Notes: a model not told the origin generated them from the sequence alone. Positions 24,818 through 36,972 are shown, counted from the stretch's first letter. The stretch is DNA of 64,000 bases from an uncultured Oscillospiraceae bacterium (GCA_900540295.1 UQFM01000001.1:1-64000); one strand, 5' to 3'. Numbers and translations are program-made.

Positions 24818-25432
24818 ATGGGTTTTTACAGTTTGATGCATTCGGGTGCAATATATGACCCCGGAGAGGACAGCATTATGGAAGAACAGCTGAAATGCCT
24901 TGACCGTTTATATGATTTTAATGCGACCCGACCGATGGAGCTTCAAAAGCGAGCACAAATGCTCAAAGAAATGTTTGCGGAAATCGGTGAGGACTGCTAT
25001 ATTGAGCCGCCGTTTTATGCGAATTGGGGCGGCAAACACGTGCATTTCGGCAACTGTGTGTACGCGAATTTCCATTTAACCTTGGTGGATGACACACATA
25101 TTTATGTCGGCGATAATACGATGTTCGGACCGAATGTGACCGTCGCGACGGCGGGGCATCCGATTTTGCCTGAGCTCCGAGCGAAAGCCTATCAGTTTAA
25201 TATGCCCGTGCACATCGGAAAAAACTGCTGGATTGGTGCGGGTGCGGTGATTGTTCCCGGGGTTCGCATCGGGGACAATACCATAATCGGTGCGGGCAGT
25301 ATTGTCACAAAGGATATTCCCGCCAATGTGGTTGCGGTGGGGAATCCCTGTCGGGTGCTTCGTGAAATCAGCGAGAAAGACAGGGAATATTATTTTAAAA
25401 ACCGCAAAATCGAATGGGATACAATCGTGTAG
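24818..25432 (+). CDS. Sugar O-acetyltransferase (maltose/galactoside acetyltransferase family)
   Basis: A 204-aa left-handed beta-helix acyltransferase. The N-terminal Mac domain (about 20-70) is followed by hexapeptide repeats (VHFGNCVYANFHLTLVDD, IYVGDNTMFGPNVTV, IGKNCWIGAGAVIVPGVRIG) and a closing GNPCRVLREISEKDREYY. His in TAGHP is the likely catalytic base. It acetylates a sugar using acetyl-CoA. Length and repeats are normal. It is divergent from the phospho-decoration operon, which could link it to the same glycan, but this is only positional. Confidence 0.93.
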   Translation: MGFYSLMHSGAIYDPGEDSIMEEQLKCLDRLYDFNATRPMELQKRAQMLKEMFAEIGEDCYIEPPFYANWGGKHVHFGNCVYANFHLTLVDDTHIYVGDNTMFGPNVTVATAGHPILPELRAKAYQFNMPVHIGKNCWIGAGAVIVPGVRIGDNTIIGAGSIVTKDIPANVVAVGNPCRVLREISEKDREYYFKNRKIEWDTIV

Positions 25433-25442
25433 TGAACCCCGT

Positions 25443-25492
25443 AGAAAAACCGTGCTTTTTGCTGTTTTGAAGTATTTCACGGTTTTTCTTTT
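25443..25492 (+). terminator. Terminator of the acetyltransferase gene
   Basis: AGAAAAACCGTG and CACGGTTTTTCT pair around a 23-nt loop, followed by TTTCTTCTTTT. Confidence 0.75.
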
Positions 25493-25600
25493 CTTCTTTT
25501 CGGAATTTTGTACCATGGGGAAGCGACTTATACATATGCAATGTAACTACCGAACAAAGATAATAAGACCGATTAAATGACTTTGAAAGGAAGTGTCAAA

Positions 25601-25999
25601 ATGGCAATTTCAAATATAAATGAAATTATCAGCAGTGATATTCATAAAGTTTGGGAAACCGTTTTAGCTGTGGATAAGTATAGCACATGGCGTAGTGATT
25701 TAAGTAAAACGGAAGTTGTAAATCAGAAGCAGTTTATTGAGTACACAAAGGACGGATATTCTACTAAGTTTACCGTTACTGCCGTGAACCCCTATAAACA
25801 GTGGGAGTTTGATATGGAAAACAGCAATATAAAAGGGCATTGGATTGGCATTTTTACTTCCGACGGAAATAAAACGCAAATAGATTTTACAGAATATGTA
25901 ACAGCAAAAAAGCGAATTATGAAGCCGTTTATAAAATCATATTTGAAGAAACAGCAGACACAATTCGTTCGTGATTTAAAGAACGTATTAGAGCCGTAA
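25601..25999 (+). CDS. SRPBCC (START-like) family protein
   Basis: A 132-aa small-ligand-binding fold protein. The pattern ISSDIHKVWETVLAVDKYSTWRSDLSKTEV, the central GYSTKFTVTAVNPYKQWEFDMEN and a C-terminal amphipathic helix (FIKSYLKKQQTQFVRDLKNVL) match polyketide cyclase/SRPBCC domains. The ligand is unknown. ATG 25601 is chosen because GAAAGGAAG lies just upstream; an in-frame start eight codons earlier has no SD. Confidence 0.8.
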   Translation: MAISNINEIISSDIHKVWETVLAVDKYSTWRSDLSKTEVVNQKQFIEYTKDGYSTKFTVTAVNPYKQWEFDMENSNIKGHWIGIFTSDGNKTQIDFTEYVTAKKRIMKPFIKSYLKKQQTQFVRDLKNVLEP

Positions 26000-26052
26000 A
26001 TTCCATATTGCAGGATTGACAGGCAAAGAGAATTTTTTAGGATCGGGAAAGC

Positions 26053-26095
26053 AAAAACGCAATCGACCGCAGAAGGAACGGTCGGTTGCGTTTTT
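26053..26095. terminator. Bidirectional terminator between SRPBCC gene and valS
   Basis: AAAAACGCAATCGACCG / CGGTCGGTTGCGTTTTT, T-runs on both sides. It serves the plus-strand SRPBCC gene and the minus-strand valS. Confidence 0.9.
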
Positions 26096-26164
26096 CAATG
26101 TCAGCTAAATGAGAACTGCGCTCGGGAATGCTGTAAAGTCCGTGCAGACCGCAGATGTCTGCGT

Positions 26165-28798
26165 TTACCGATTGGCGATTTTTTGCATGCTTTCTTCAAT
26201 CAGCGCCATTTTCTCCTCTAACTGTGCCTTTGCCTGACGCTGTTTTTCGACCACGGCGGCGGGGGCTTTGGATACGAAATTCTCGTTGCCGAGCTTGCCG
26301 TTGACCATATCCAATTCCTTTTGTACAGACGCTTTTTCCTTTTCAAGCCGTTTCAGTTCCGCTTGGAAATCGACCAGTTCATCCATCGGAATATAGATTC
26401 TGGCACTTTCCGTGATAATGGAAACCGCGTCATCCATACCGTCAAATTGTTCTGCCACCTGTACTTCGCTTGCAGACGCCAAACGGTTGAAGAATACCGT
26501 TCCCGCCGCAAACGTATCGCCGTATGCCGTTTCGATAAACACTTTCGCTTTCTTTGAGGGGGGCACATTCATTTCCGCACGGCGGTTGCGCACCGCCTTA
26601 ATCGCCGTCATAATGCGCTCCATCTGTGCTTCTTCTGCGGCGTAGGTCAAAGCGCTGTCCGCTTTCGGCCAATCGGCTACCATAATGCTTTCGCCCTCGT
26701 GCGGCAGGGTCTGCCAAATCTCTTCCGTGATGAACGGCATAAACGGGTGCAACAGCTTTAATGTGTTGGACATCACATACACAAGCACCGCTTTGACGGT
26801 TGACTTTGCCGTTTCGTCCTCGCCGTTCAGGCGGATTTTGGCAATTTCAATATACCAGTCGCAGAACACATCCCAAATGAAATCGTAGAGCTTCTGCACC
26901 GCCATACCGAGTTCAAATTTTTCAAGAGAATCCGTCACACCGACAACCAAGGCGTTGTAAAGGCTTAAAATCCACTTGTCCTCTAAAATCAAGTTTTCGG
27001 GAATGTGTGGGGCAGGCTCGTTTTCGCCGAGATTCATTAAAATGAAACGTGCCGCGTTCCAAATTTTATTGGCGAAATTACGGCTTGCCTCTACACGCTC
27101 ATCCGAAAAACGCATATCGTTCCCGGGGCTGTTGCCCGTGGCGAGTGTAAAGCGCAGGGCGTCCGCGCCGTATTTGTCAATAATCTCCAACGGGTCAATG
27201 CCGTTGCCGAGCGATTTCGACATTTTGCGCCCTTGTGCGTCGCGCACAAGTCCGTGAATGAGCACGGTGTCAAACGGTGCTTTGCCTGTTTGCTCAATGC
27301 CCGAGAACATCATACGCATCACCCAGAACGGAATAATATCGTAGCCCGTAACCAAGGTGTTGGTGGGGTAATAGTGCTTCAAATCTTCGGTTTCTTCGGG
27401 CCAGCCGAGTGTCGAGAACGGCCACAGCGCTGAGGAGAACCAAGTGTCTAATGTGTCGGGGTCCTGTGTGATATTCTGACTGCCGCAGTGTGCGCACGCA
27501 TCGGGCGCGGTACGCGAAACGGTGATTTCACCGCAGTCCGCACAGTACCAAGCGGGAATGCGGTGTCCCCACCAAAGCTGACGCGAAATGCACCAGTCGC
27601 GGATGTTTTCGAGCCAGTGGAAATATACCTTTTCAAAACGCTGCGGAATGAATTTGGTTTCGCCGTTTTTTACCGCGTCAATCGCAGGACCTGCGAGCGG
27701 CTTCATTTTTACAAACCACTGCTTAGAAACGCGCGGTTCTACGGTTGTACCGCAGCGGTAGCAGGTGCCGACATTGTGGCTGTAATCCTCGATTTCCACA
27801 AGTGCGCCCTCTTTTTCGAGGTCTTTGACAATCGCCTTGCGCGCCTCATAACGGTCCATACCTGCATAGGCAGGGTAATCCTCGGTGATTTTCGCATCGG
27901 GCGTCAATACATTGATGACCTCTAAGTTATGGCGAAGCCCGACCTCGAAGTCGTTCGGGTCGTGTGCGGGTGTGATTTTCACAACGCCTGTACCGAAGTC
28001 CATTTCAACGTAATCGTCGGCAACCACAGGGATTTCACGGTGTACAAGGGGCAGAATCAGCGTTTTGCCGACCATATCCTTGTAACGCTCGTCGTTCGGA
28101 TTGACCGCAACCGCCGTGTCGCCCAAAAGGGTTTCGGGACGTGTGGTCGCCAATTCCAAATAGCCGCTGCCGTCTTTAAACGGATAGCGCAGATGCCAGA
28201 AATGCCCTGCCTGGTCTTCGTATTCCACCTCGGCGTCGGAAATCGAGGTTAAGCAGTGCGGGCACCAGTTGATAATGCGCTCGCCGCGATAGATAAGCCC
28301 TTTTTCATACAGCTTGCAGAACACCTCGTTGACCGCTTTGTTACAGCCTTCGTCAAGGGTGAAGCGTTCTCTGTCCCAATCGCAGGAAGAACCCATTTTT
28401 TTGAGCTGTTCAATGATTCTGCCGCCGTATTGGGCTTTCCATTCCCAAGCACGCTCCAAGAATTTTTCGCGCCCCAAATCCTCTTTGGTAACGCCTTCTT
28501 TTTTCATCGCCTCGACGATTTTTGCCTCGGTTGCGATGGAGGCGTGGTCCGTGCCGGGCAGCCAAAGGGTATCGTACCCCGCCATACGGTGATAGCGGAT
28601 TAAAATATCCTGTAAGGTATTGTCTAGCGCGTGTCCCATATGCAGCTGACCTGTGATGTTGGGGGGCGGAATGACGATGGTGTAGGTTTCCTTATCCGCC
28701 TCACGCTTTGCGTGGAAGTACTTTTTGTCAAGCCAGGATTTGTAAAGCCTGTCCTCCACGTTTTTGGGGTTGTACTGTTTTTCAAGTTCTTTGGACAT
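26165..28798 (-). CDS. valS: Valine--tRNA ligase
   Basis: A 877-aa class I synthetase with the usual layout. HIGH motif HMGH (53-56, in [12 protein letters not shown]) and KMSKS at about 523-527 in [14 protein letters not shown]. The CP1 editing domain carries [17 protein letters not shown], and the C-terminal coiled-coil arm ends the protein ([23 protein letters not shown]). Zinc-knuckle cysteines are CADCG...CAHCG. SD AAAGGAG. Upstream lie a GIY-YIG gene and then a T-box leader with a GTC (Val) specifier. Expression is thus probably induced by uncharged tRNA-Val, through a transcript that also carries the GIY-YIG gene. Confidence 0.97.
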   Translation of the reverse strand: MSKELEKQYNPKNVEDRLYKSWLDKKYFHAKREADKETYTIVIPPPNITGQLHMGHALDNTLQDILIRYHRMAGYDTLWLPGTDHASIATEAKIVEAMKKEGVTKEDLGREKFLERAWEWKAQYGGRIIEQLKKMGSSCDWDRERFTLDEGCNKAVNEVFCKLYEKGLIYRGERIINWCPHCLTSISDAEVEYEDQAGHFWHLRYPFKDGSGYLELATTRPETLLGDTAVAVNPNDERYKDMVGKTLILPLVHREIPVVADDYVEMDFGTGVVKITPAHDPNDFEVGLRHNLEVINVLTPDAKITEDYPAYAGMDRYEARKAIVKDLEKEGALVEIEDYSHNVGTCYRCGTTVEPRVSKQWFVKMKPLAGPAIDAVKNGETKFIPQRFEKVYFHWLENIRDWCISRQLWWGHRIPAWYCADCGEITVSRTAPDACAHCGSQNITQDPDTLDTWFSSALWPFSTLGWPEETEDLKHYYPTNTLVTGYDIIPFWVMRMMFSGIEQTGKAPFDTVLIHGLVRDAQGRKMSKSLGNGIDPLEIIDKYGADALRFTLATGNSPGNDMRFSDERVEASRNFANKIWNAARFILMNLGENEPAPHIPENLILEDKWILSLYNALVVGVTDSLEKFELGMAVQKLYDFIWDVFCDWYIEIAKIRLNGEDETAKSTVKAVLVYVMSNTLKLLHPFMPFITEEIWQTLPHEGESIMVADWPKADSALTYAAEEAQMERIMTAIKAVRNRRAEMNVPPSKKAKVFIETAYGDTFAAGTVFFNRLASASEVQVAEQFDGMDDAVSIITESARIYIPMDELVDFQAELKRLEKEKASVQKELDMVNGKLGNENFVSKAPAAVVEKQRQAKAQLEEKMALIEESMQKIANR

Positions 28799-28834
28799 AA
28801 TATAAACTCCTTTTACAGGCTAATAAATAACCTT

Positions 28835-28862
28835 GTCATTCTGAACGCAGTGAAAAATCTCG
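28835..28862 (+). repeat. D repeat copy near valS
   Basis: GTCATTCTGAACGCAGTGAAAAATCTC variant in the valS leader, 40 bp from a second copy in the same orientation. Confidence 0.75.
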
Positions 28863-28875
28863 CTCTGCACAAACT

Positions 28876-28904
28876 GTCATTCTGAGCGTAGCGAAGAATC
28901 TCAC
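28876..28904 (+). repeat. D repeat flanking GIY-YIG gene (3' side)
   Basis: GTCATTCTGAGCGTAGCGAA-GAATCTCAC ends 11 bp from the GIY-YIG stop. It forms an inverted pair with the copy at 29218-29244. Confidence 0.85.
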
Positions 28905-28915
28905 TTTGCACAAAC

Positions 28916-29197
28916 TCAAAGAATATTTTCCCACAAATCTTCCCAATTCGGATTTGCATTTTCAACCAAAGCATTTTTCTTTGCACGCGTCCATCCTTTT
29001 AATTGCTTTTCACGCTGAATGGCATCACGAACATCGGGTGCGGATTCTGCATAAACCAACTTTGTAACATGATATTTGTCTGTGAACCCGTTAATCATAT
29101 GATGGCGGTGCTCATATACGCGTCGTGCAATATCATTTGTAACGCCGATATATATAACCGAATTGGATTTATTCGTTAAAATATATACGTAATACAT
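28916..29197 (-). CDS. GIY-YIG endonuclease-domain protein (UPF0213-like)
   Basis: A 93-aa single-domain GIY-YIG nuclease. Catalytic strands YYVYILTNKSN...VIYIGVTNDIARR hold the GIY and YIG equivalents and Arg. EHRHH and a conserved C-terminal ...REKQLKGWTRAKKNALVE segment follow. Small YhbQ-like members of this family have structure-specific or unknown nuclease roles. The gene lies between the valine T-box and valS and is bracketed by inverted D repeats. It therefore looks like an inserted module that now shares the T-box transcript. SD CGGAG. Confidence 0.9.
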   Translation of the reverse strand: MYYVYILTNKSNSVIYIGVTNDIARRVYEHRHHMINGFTDKYHVTKLVYAESAPDVRDAIQREKQLKGWTRAKKNALVENANPNWEDLWENIL

Positions 29198-29217
29198 AGG
29201 TTTACTCCGAGGTGATT

Positions 29218-29244
29218 GAGATCCTTCGCTGCGCTCAGGATGAC
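29218..29244 (-). repeat. D repeat flanking GIY-YIG gene (5' side, inverted)
   Basis: GAGATCCTTCGCTGCGCTCAGGATGAC on the plus strand, reverse of the D consensus with paired T-to-C changes that keep the hairpin (ATCCT/AGGAT). 20 bp upstream of the GIY-YIG start. Confidence 0.85.
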
Positions 29245-29274
29245 AATTATATACTGTGCACTACCCTAACTATC

Positions 29275-29545
29275 AAAAACCGCCCCATACAAACTGTATG
29301 AGGCGGAAAAATCCGTGGTACCACTCAAATTGCCCGCGCGTAGGCGCGAACCGCTTAAACCCGATAACGGCGGTATCCGTTTTTTCTTACGCGCGGTAAA
29401 AACTGCGGGGCTTTTACCGTTTCGGAAAAACCGCTCCAAAGCGACGCGGACCTCGGCGCTTGCCGCCCTCACACCTTACGGCGGCTCTCTTGGAAGCGCG
29501 AAACGGTCTTACTCTTTGTCAAAGCGTTTCTGCTATGCAATTATA
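29275..29545 (-). promoter_or_regulatory. T-box leader (Val-specific) with terminator
   Basis: On the minus strand: a Stem I with an AGTAAGACC side and AGAGAG/GGTGTGAG distal motifs; a specifier loop between the GACC:GGTC and CAAAG:CTTTG helices with GTC (Val) at 29443-29445; and the T-box sequence GAGTGGTACCACGG at 29314-29327. A terminator follows (CCGCCTCATACA / TGTATGGGGCGG plus T5, 29275-29306), whose 5' side is shared with the antiterminator. The T in the TGGT bulge matches an A discriminator, as in tRNA-Val. Uncharged tRNA-Val should favour readthrough into the GIY-YIG gene and valS. Confidence 0.93.
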
Positions 29546-29551
29546 AATTAA

Positions 29552-29580
29552 AGAATAACAGTATTGGGGGCGTTTGTCAA
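29552..29580 (-). promoter_or_regulatory. Promoter of the T-box/valS transcript
   Basis: Minus strand perfect TTGACA (29575-29580), 17 nt, TATTCT (29552-29557). Confidence 0.8.
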
Positions 29581-29586
29581 GCAGAT

Positions 29587-30453
29587 TTATTGCGGATTCT
29601 GTGTATCGTTTGAATCCTGCGGTGTCTGTGCGGGTTGTTGCGGATTCTGCGGTTGACCTTGCGGCGCATAGGGCGGGTACTGTCCGTTCGCAGGATACTG
29701 TCCGTTCGGCGCAGTGGGGTAGGGATACGGATAAGCCGCTTGTTGCTGTGCGGCGGCTTGTTTCTTTTTCTTGTTTTTAGAAACCGTAACGGTAACAGCA
29801 ACGATAACCAAAATCAGAATGACTGCGGCAACGCAGAGTGCGATGAGAAAGGGATTGGTTTGCGGCTCAATCAAAATCTGCAGGTTATCTAAAATCGCGG
29901 CACACTCACTTTCCGCTTTTTCCAGACTTTCCATGCTGGTATAGGTGAAATAGAAAGTGCAGTCGTTAATCGGCACAAGCACCAATATCTGATACATCGG
30001 CGCGCTGGAACCGCGGTAAGTTACACTGGCGGACAAAGAGACTTTATAGTAAGAAAAATGCTCTGCAATTTCAAAACTGTCGGTCACTTCTCGGATGGTA
30101 TAAAACAGTCCCGAAGCGGCGCCCTCATTTTTTACCGTGTCTACAATCTGCTGTTTCAGCTCCTGCCGCATTTCTTCTTTCTGCATGGTTTTGAGCGTCA
30201 TACGGGTGATGTTGTTTTGCAAAATATAGAAATTGAAGTTGTCGCCGGTTTCTTCGCCGTTTGCGTCTACTTCGTAGTATGCCCCTTTGGTAAGCGTACC
30301 CGTCATGTTTATGTCGTCTTTTGTATAGTTGTCGGGCACCTGCAAAGAAAGGTATTCATCCTAAAAGGTTTCGCCTGCGCTTACGGAAATTGCCATACAG
30401 CATATCAGCATTAAAATTGCCGTAAGCAGGGCAAAGATGCGTTTTGCTTTCAT
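29587..30453 (-). pseudogene. Exported membrane protein interrupted by an in-frame amber codon
   Basis: Reading from ATG 30453 (SD AAGGAG, 8-nt spacing) gives a clean signal peptide (LLTAILMLICCMAISVSAG). TAG is the 31st codon (30361-30363), and the same frame then continues for about 257 codons. These encode a domain with short beta-strands, a membrane span (ALCVAAVILILVIVAVTVTV) and a Pro/Gln/Tyr-rich cytoplasmic tail. The downstream part alone has no SD or signal peptide, so it would not be exported. The family is not recognised. This is either a recent nonsense mutation, a sequencing error, or suppressed amber. Confidence 0.8.
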
Positions 30454-30532
30454 TCTCAAAACTCCTTGTTTGTAATTTTGAATTTATTTTACCAAAAGCC
30501 GAACGGGATGTCAATTCTGCCGTGTGACGGTT

Positions 30533-31261
30533 TCAGTCTTTTTTCTTATGTTTTGTTACCGCAAAGGTACAGGCGTATACCGCTTTCGCATCGGCTAACA
30601 TCAGCATTTTGGCGCATTCGTGCAAGGTTGCTCCCGTGGTTTTGATGTCGTCGACTAACAGTACCGTTTTGCCTGCAATATGGCTTTGGTCAGCGGCGTC
30701 AAATACGCCGAATACATTGCCCGTGCGCGCACTGCGTTCCAAGGTGTGCTGTGTTTTGGTCTCATACAGCTTGACAAGCAGTGTTTCCAAAGGCAGGTGC
30801 AACTGTTCTGCAAGTGCCTTTGCAAGGGTCTCGCTCGGATTCCATTCACGCAGGCGCATCTGCCGTTTGGTAAACGGGACGAAAGTAACCGCATCAAACG
30901 CAATGTCCGCATATTCGCGGCGTACGCATGCCGCCATATCCGACGCGAACGGGACGGATAAAAAGTCTTTGTTTTCAAACTTCAAACGGTGGATTGCCTG
31001 CACAATCGCATCTTCATAATAGAACGGCGCACAAATCGCTTTATATTTGTGCTTTTTCTGTTTACAGGTGCAGTCTGCCTTTGCGTGCCCGCACAAAGGG
31101 CAAATCGGCGCGGCAATATACGGCAGATTTGTTTCACAATCGTCGCAAATCTGCCGTTCGGGCACAATCACTTTGCCGCAGTAACTGCATCGCCGCGGAA
31201 ATACCGCACAAAGCGCGCGGTCCAAAATTTTTTGCAGTTTTTCTGTACGCATTACATTCAC
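30533..31261 (-). CDS. comF: ComF-family phosphoribosyltransferase-like protein
   Basis: A 242-aa ComF protein. The N-terminal zinc-ribbon is CSYCGKVIVPERQICDDC...CPLCGHAKADCTC. The C-terminal type I phosphoribosyltransferase domain has PRPP loop LLVDDIKTTGAT. ComF proteins support DNA uptake and replication-related steps in competence; the catalytic role is unclear. The start is GTG 31261, overlapping the stop of the XRE gene (GTGA), with GGAG five bases upstream, so translation is probably coupled. An internal ATG at 31257-31255 is out of frame, and the next in-frame ATG (31252) has poor SD spacing. Confidence 0.92.
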   Translation of the reverse strand: MNVMRTEKLQKILDRALCAVFPRRCSYCGKVIVPERQICDDCETNLPYIAAPICPLCGHAKADCTCKQKKHKYKAICAPFYYEDAIVQAIHRLKFENKDFLSVPFASDMAACVRREYADIAFDAVTFVPFTKRQMRLREWNPSETLAKALAEQLHLPLETLLVKLYETKTQHTLERSARTGNVFGVFDAADQSHIAGKTVLLVDDIKTTGATLHECAKMLMLADAKAVYACTFAVTKHKKKD

Positions 31262-31500
31262 TGAATCTCCTGTTCCAATGCGTCAAATTCAGGCGTGGAG
31301 AAGAATTCGCCCAGTGTAATTTCCAGCCCGTCACAGAGCTTTTTCAGTGTGACGAGAGATAAATCTCGGTATTCCTCTGACATGAGGCTGTACACCGTTG
31401 AAGGCGTTATGCCCGAAAGCGTTGCAAGCGCATTATAGGTCAACTGCCGTTCGGCACATAATTGGTTAAGTCTTTGTACTGTTGTATCTTTTACACGCAT
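31258..31500 (-). CDS. XRE-family HTH regulator (copy 2)
   Basis: An 80-aa Cro/CI-type HTH protein with helix-turn-helix LTYNALATLSGITPSTVYSLM. The C-terminal half KKLCDGLEITLGEFF-TPEFD-LEQEI is almost identical to the neighbouring gene at 31537-31779, while the DNA-reading helix differs. The ATG at 31500 follows GGGTGA. The stop overlaps the comF start. Confidence 0.85.
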   Translation of the reverse strand: MRVKDTTVQRLNQLCAERQLTYNALATLSGITPSTVYSLMSEEYRDLSLVTLKKLCDGLEITLGEFFSTPEFDALEQEIQ

Positions 31501-31536
31501 ATCATCACCCAATCGCGGTCATTTGTCAGTTGACAG

Positions 31537-31779
31537 CTATTTAATCTCCTGTTCTAGCGTATCAAACTCAGGCGTGGCAAAGAATTCACCCAGTGTAATT
31601 TCCAGTCCGTCACAAAGCTTTTTGATTGTACCGACTTGTGGGTCTTTGCATCTTTTGTATAAAATGTTTTTTAATGTGGATGGCGATACACCGGAAATAT
31701 CCGCAAGTTTATTTACTGTAATATTTCTTATACCGCATAATTCTAAAATCCGATTTCGAATCGTCGCATGTAAATCCAT
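31537..31779 (-). CDS. XRE-family HTH regulator (copy 1)
   Basis: An 80-aa paralogue of the downstream XRE gene, 36 nt away. HTH ITVNKLADISGVSPSTLKNIL and the same C-terminal block ending TPEFD-LEQEIK. SD GAGGTAG. The tandem pair probably arose by duplication followed by change in the recognition helix. Together with comF they form a three-gene unit. No confident promoter was found in the AT-rich sequence upstream (31780-31900). Confidence 0.88.
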   Translation of the reverse strand: MDLHATIRNRILELCGIRNITVNKLADISGVSPSTLKNILYKRCKDPQVGTIKKLCDGLEITLGEFFATPEFDTLEQEIK

Positions 31780-31917
31780 AACTACCTCACAAAACTGCTT
31801 GATAGTTATAGCATATCTAAATTAAATATGATTTATAGGTTAAATAAGACACTTTTAGTCTATATATAGCCTACAAATGTATTTCATTTATTTCTGTCGT
31901 TATAGCATAACACAACA

Positions 31918-32363
31918 CGTAGGGGCGAACTGTGTTCGCCCGACAAAGTCAGATGAAACTTCGCGGACGGACAAGGATGTCCGTCCCTACGCATATATCC
32001 AATTCAATTTGTGCCATGTGAGATTCTTCGCTCACGCTCAGAATGACAAGTCTGTACAATCCCGTAGGGGCGTGCATTGCGCGCCCGATTAAGGTTGAAT
32101 TTAGTGCAAACCGACAGTGATACACCAACCGTGTAGGGGTCGACGTTCTCACCTGCCGGTTCGGTCGGTGCTTCTAAGCTTCGCTTAGAGGTCTCCACCG
32201 GAGACCCGCACCTCGGCGACCCGACAAAGTCAGATGAAACTTTGCGGACAGACAAGGACGTCCGTCCCTACGCGCATATCCAATTCACTTTGCGGCGTGT
32301 GAGATTCTTCGCTGTCGCTCAGAATGACAAATGCCTATAAACCCTGTTTGTCTCAGAATGACA
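31918..32363. repeat. Intergenic repeat array A-C-D-A-B-C-D-d
   Basis: The largest array. A (31918-31942), C (31963-31992), D inverted (32018-32047), A (32063-32088), B (32131-32223, with the GGTCTCC-ACC-GGAGACC hairpin), C variant (32244-32273), D inverted (32299-32328), partial D (32352-32362). A-C-D order appears once directly and once as A-B-C-D. No gene lies between 31780 and 32479. Confidence 0.87.
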
Positions 32364-32403
32364 AAGTTTGCCGCAGAAGATAATAAATCAGATAGATACG
32401 GAA

Positions 32404-32450
32404 CGAAAAAACATACCCCGCCCGCACCTTTCATCGGTGCGGGCGGGGTA
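32404..32450 (-). terminator. Terminator of the beta-galactosidase gene
   Basis: Perfect 15-bp stem TACCCCGCCCGCACC (32414-32428) / GGTGCGGGCGGGGTA (32436-32450), followed on the minus strand by TGTTTTTT. Confidence 0.93.
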
Positions 32451-32479
32451 CGGTTTACTTTATAAAATGCAATTCAACC

Positions 32480-35635
<3,156 letters not shown>

Positions 35636-35648
35636 TTAGCCCTCTCTT

Positions 35649-35660
35649 TTATCATGATAA
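35649..35660. promoter_or_regulatory. 12-bp perfect palindrome in lacZ leader
   Basis: TTATCATGATAA lies between the promoter and SD of the beta-galactosidase gene. Further upstream in the leader, AGAAAGAC (35673-35680) and GTCTTTCT (35699-35706) form an inverted repeat. Either could be an operator or an RNA hairpin; neither matches a regulator I can name. Confidence 0.45.
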
Positions 35661-35712
35661 TCATTCTTATATAGAAAGACGTGAAAGGTTACGCGAGTGT
35701 CTTTCTGTATGG

Positions 35713-35741
35713 ATTATAGAAAAATAAAAATATTTTGTCAG
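35713..35741 (-). promoter_or_regulatory. Promoter of the beta-galactosidase gene
   Basis: Minus strand CTGACA (35736-35741), 17 nt, TATAAT (35713-35718). Confidence 0.75.
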
Positions 35742-35781
35742 CCTACTTCGGGTTACAGGACCGAAACTTTCGGTTGCGTTT

Positions 35782-36972
35782 CTACGATTTTTTACAATAG
35801 GCAAGATATTCAATAAATTGCTTTGCCGTTCGCGGGCTTCTGCCGCCGCCCCGCAGGGCATGCGCTTCTGCTTGGATATACAGCTCCTGCTCGGGCATAT
35901 CTACGCCGTATTGCTGTGCCAACTGTAACACAATTTGCTCGTACAGCTTTTTTTCTGGACGCGAGAAGGTGATCTTCAGCCCGAACCGCGCCGAAAGGCT
36001 GGTTAACTCCTGAATGGTATCCTGTCTATGTAAATCGTCGCCCGCGCGGTCAGAGAAATTCTCCTTAACCAAATGGCGGCGGTTTGAGGTGGCGTAAATC
36101 GAAATGTTTCGGCTTCTGCCCGAGACACTGCCCTCTAAAATCGCCTTGAGCGCGCCGAAATCGCCGTCGTCCGCGGTAAAACTTAAATCGTCAATAAAAA
36201 TGATGAATTTCAGCGGATTTTCAGAAAGGGCATCCAGAATATCGGGCAAATGAAACAGTTCGTTCTTTTTGACCTCAATCAGCCGCAGGCCCTCATCCTT
36301 GAATTCGTTCACAATGGCTTTTACGGTACTGCTTTTGCCCGCGCCCGCATCGCCGTAGAGCAAAACATTGTTGCAGGGGTCACCCGCCAGCAGAGCCTTT
36401 GTATTGGCGATAACCAGCTTGCGCTCCAACTCGTAGCCTGAAAAATCCGAAAGCCGCTGTGTGTCGGGGTGCTTTACGGGCGTCATTACGCCGTCTTTGA
36501 CGCTGAACATATGATACCGTGCAAAAACGCCGTAGCCCGTTTTGGAAAGATTTTGCAAAAGCGTTTGGTAAATTGTCTTTAAATCGCAGACCGTCGTTTC
36601 GTAAGCGGGCAGAGGCAGGGTAATGCCCAAAGCCGTTTTCAAATCGGCAAAGGTGAAATCGCAGAGCGTTTGTAAGGTTTCCAGCTCTGTTTCCAGTGCG
36701 GCTTCGTAGTTTTTTGTCAGTTTGCCCGCGGCGGCGCGCACAAGATATGCGTTTTCGTCGGTGCGGACAAGCTGTATTACGTATTCGGTCAAATTGTCTG
36801 TTTCCTGAAACAGCGCGTTTAAAAATGCCGCCGTATCCGAAACGGTTTGCGTTTCACTTTTTTTATCCTGTTCGCCGAGTGTCAAAAATGCGCGGATAAC
36901 AGGGTCGCTTTTCAGTGCCCGAAACAAAACGAGCGCGTGCATCCGTTCGGTGAGCGCCTGCAGTTTTTCCAT
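35782..36972 (-). CDS. DUF815-type AAA ATPase
   Basis: A 396-aa ATP-binding protein. The C-terminal two-thirds is the DUF815 ATPase: Walker A LLYGDAGAGKSSTVKAI, Walker B KFIIFIDDLSFTADDGDFGALKAILEG, sensor ATSNRRHLVKE, and a helical C-terminus with GGGRSPRTAKQFIEYL. The N-terminal third is helical, family-specific. Function unknown; it is widespread in Firmicutes. The start at ATG 36972 gives SD AGGAAG a nine-base spacing. The ATG three codons upstream abuts the SD. Confidence 0.9.
   Translation of the reverse strand: MEKLQALTERMHALVLFRALKSDPVIRAFLTLGEQDKKSETQTVSDTAAFLNALFQETDNLTEYVIQLVRTDENAYLVRAAAGKLTKNYEAALETELETLQTLCDFTFADLKTALGITLPLPAYETTVCDLKTIYQTLLQNLSKTGYGVFARYHMFSVKDGVMTPVKHPDTQRLSDFSGYELERKLVIANTKALLAGDPCNNVLLYGDAGAGKSSTVKAIVNEFKDEGLRLIEVKKNELFHLPDILDALSENPLKFIIFIDDLSFTADDGDFGALKAILEGSVSGRSRNISIYATSNRRHLVKENFSDRAGDDLHRQDTIQELTSLSARFGLKITFSRPEKKLYEQIVLQLAQQYGVDMPEQELYIQAEAHALRGGGRSPRTAKQFIEYLAYCKKS

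Noticed and set aside
31918..32363. Repeat array considered as a CRISPR array
   Set aside because: Modules are of four different kinds, spacing is irregular, there are no uniform spacers and no cas genes.
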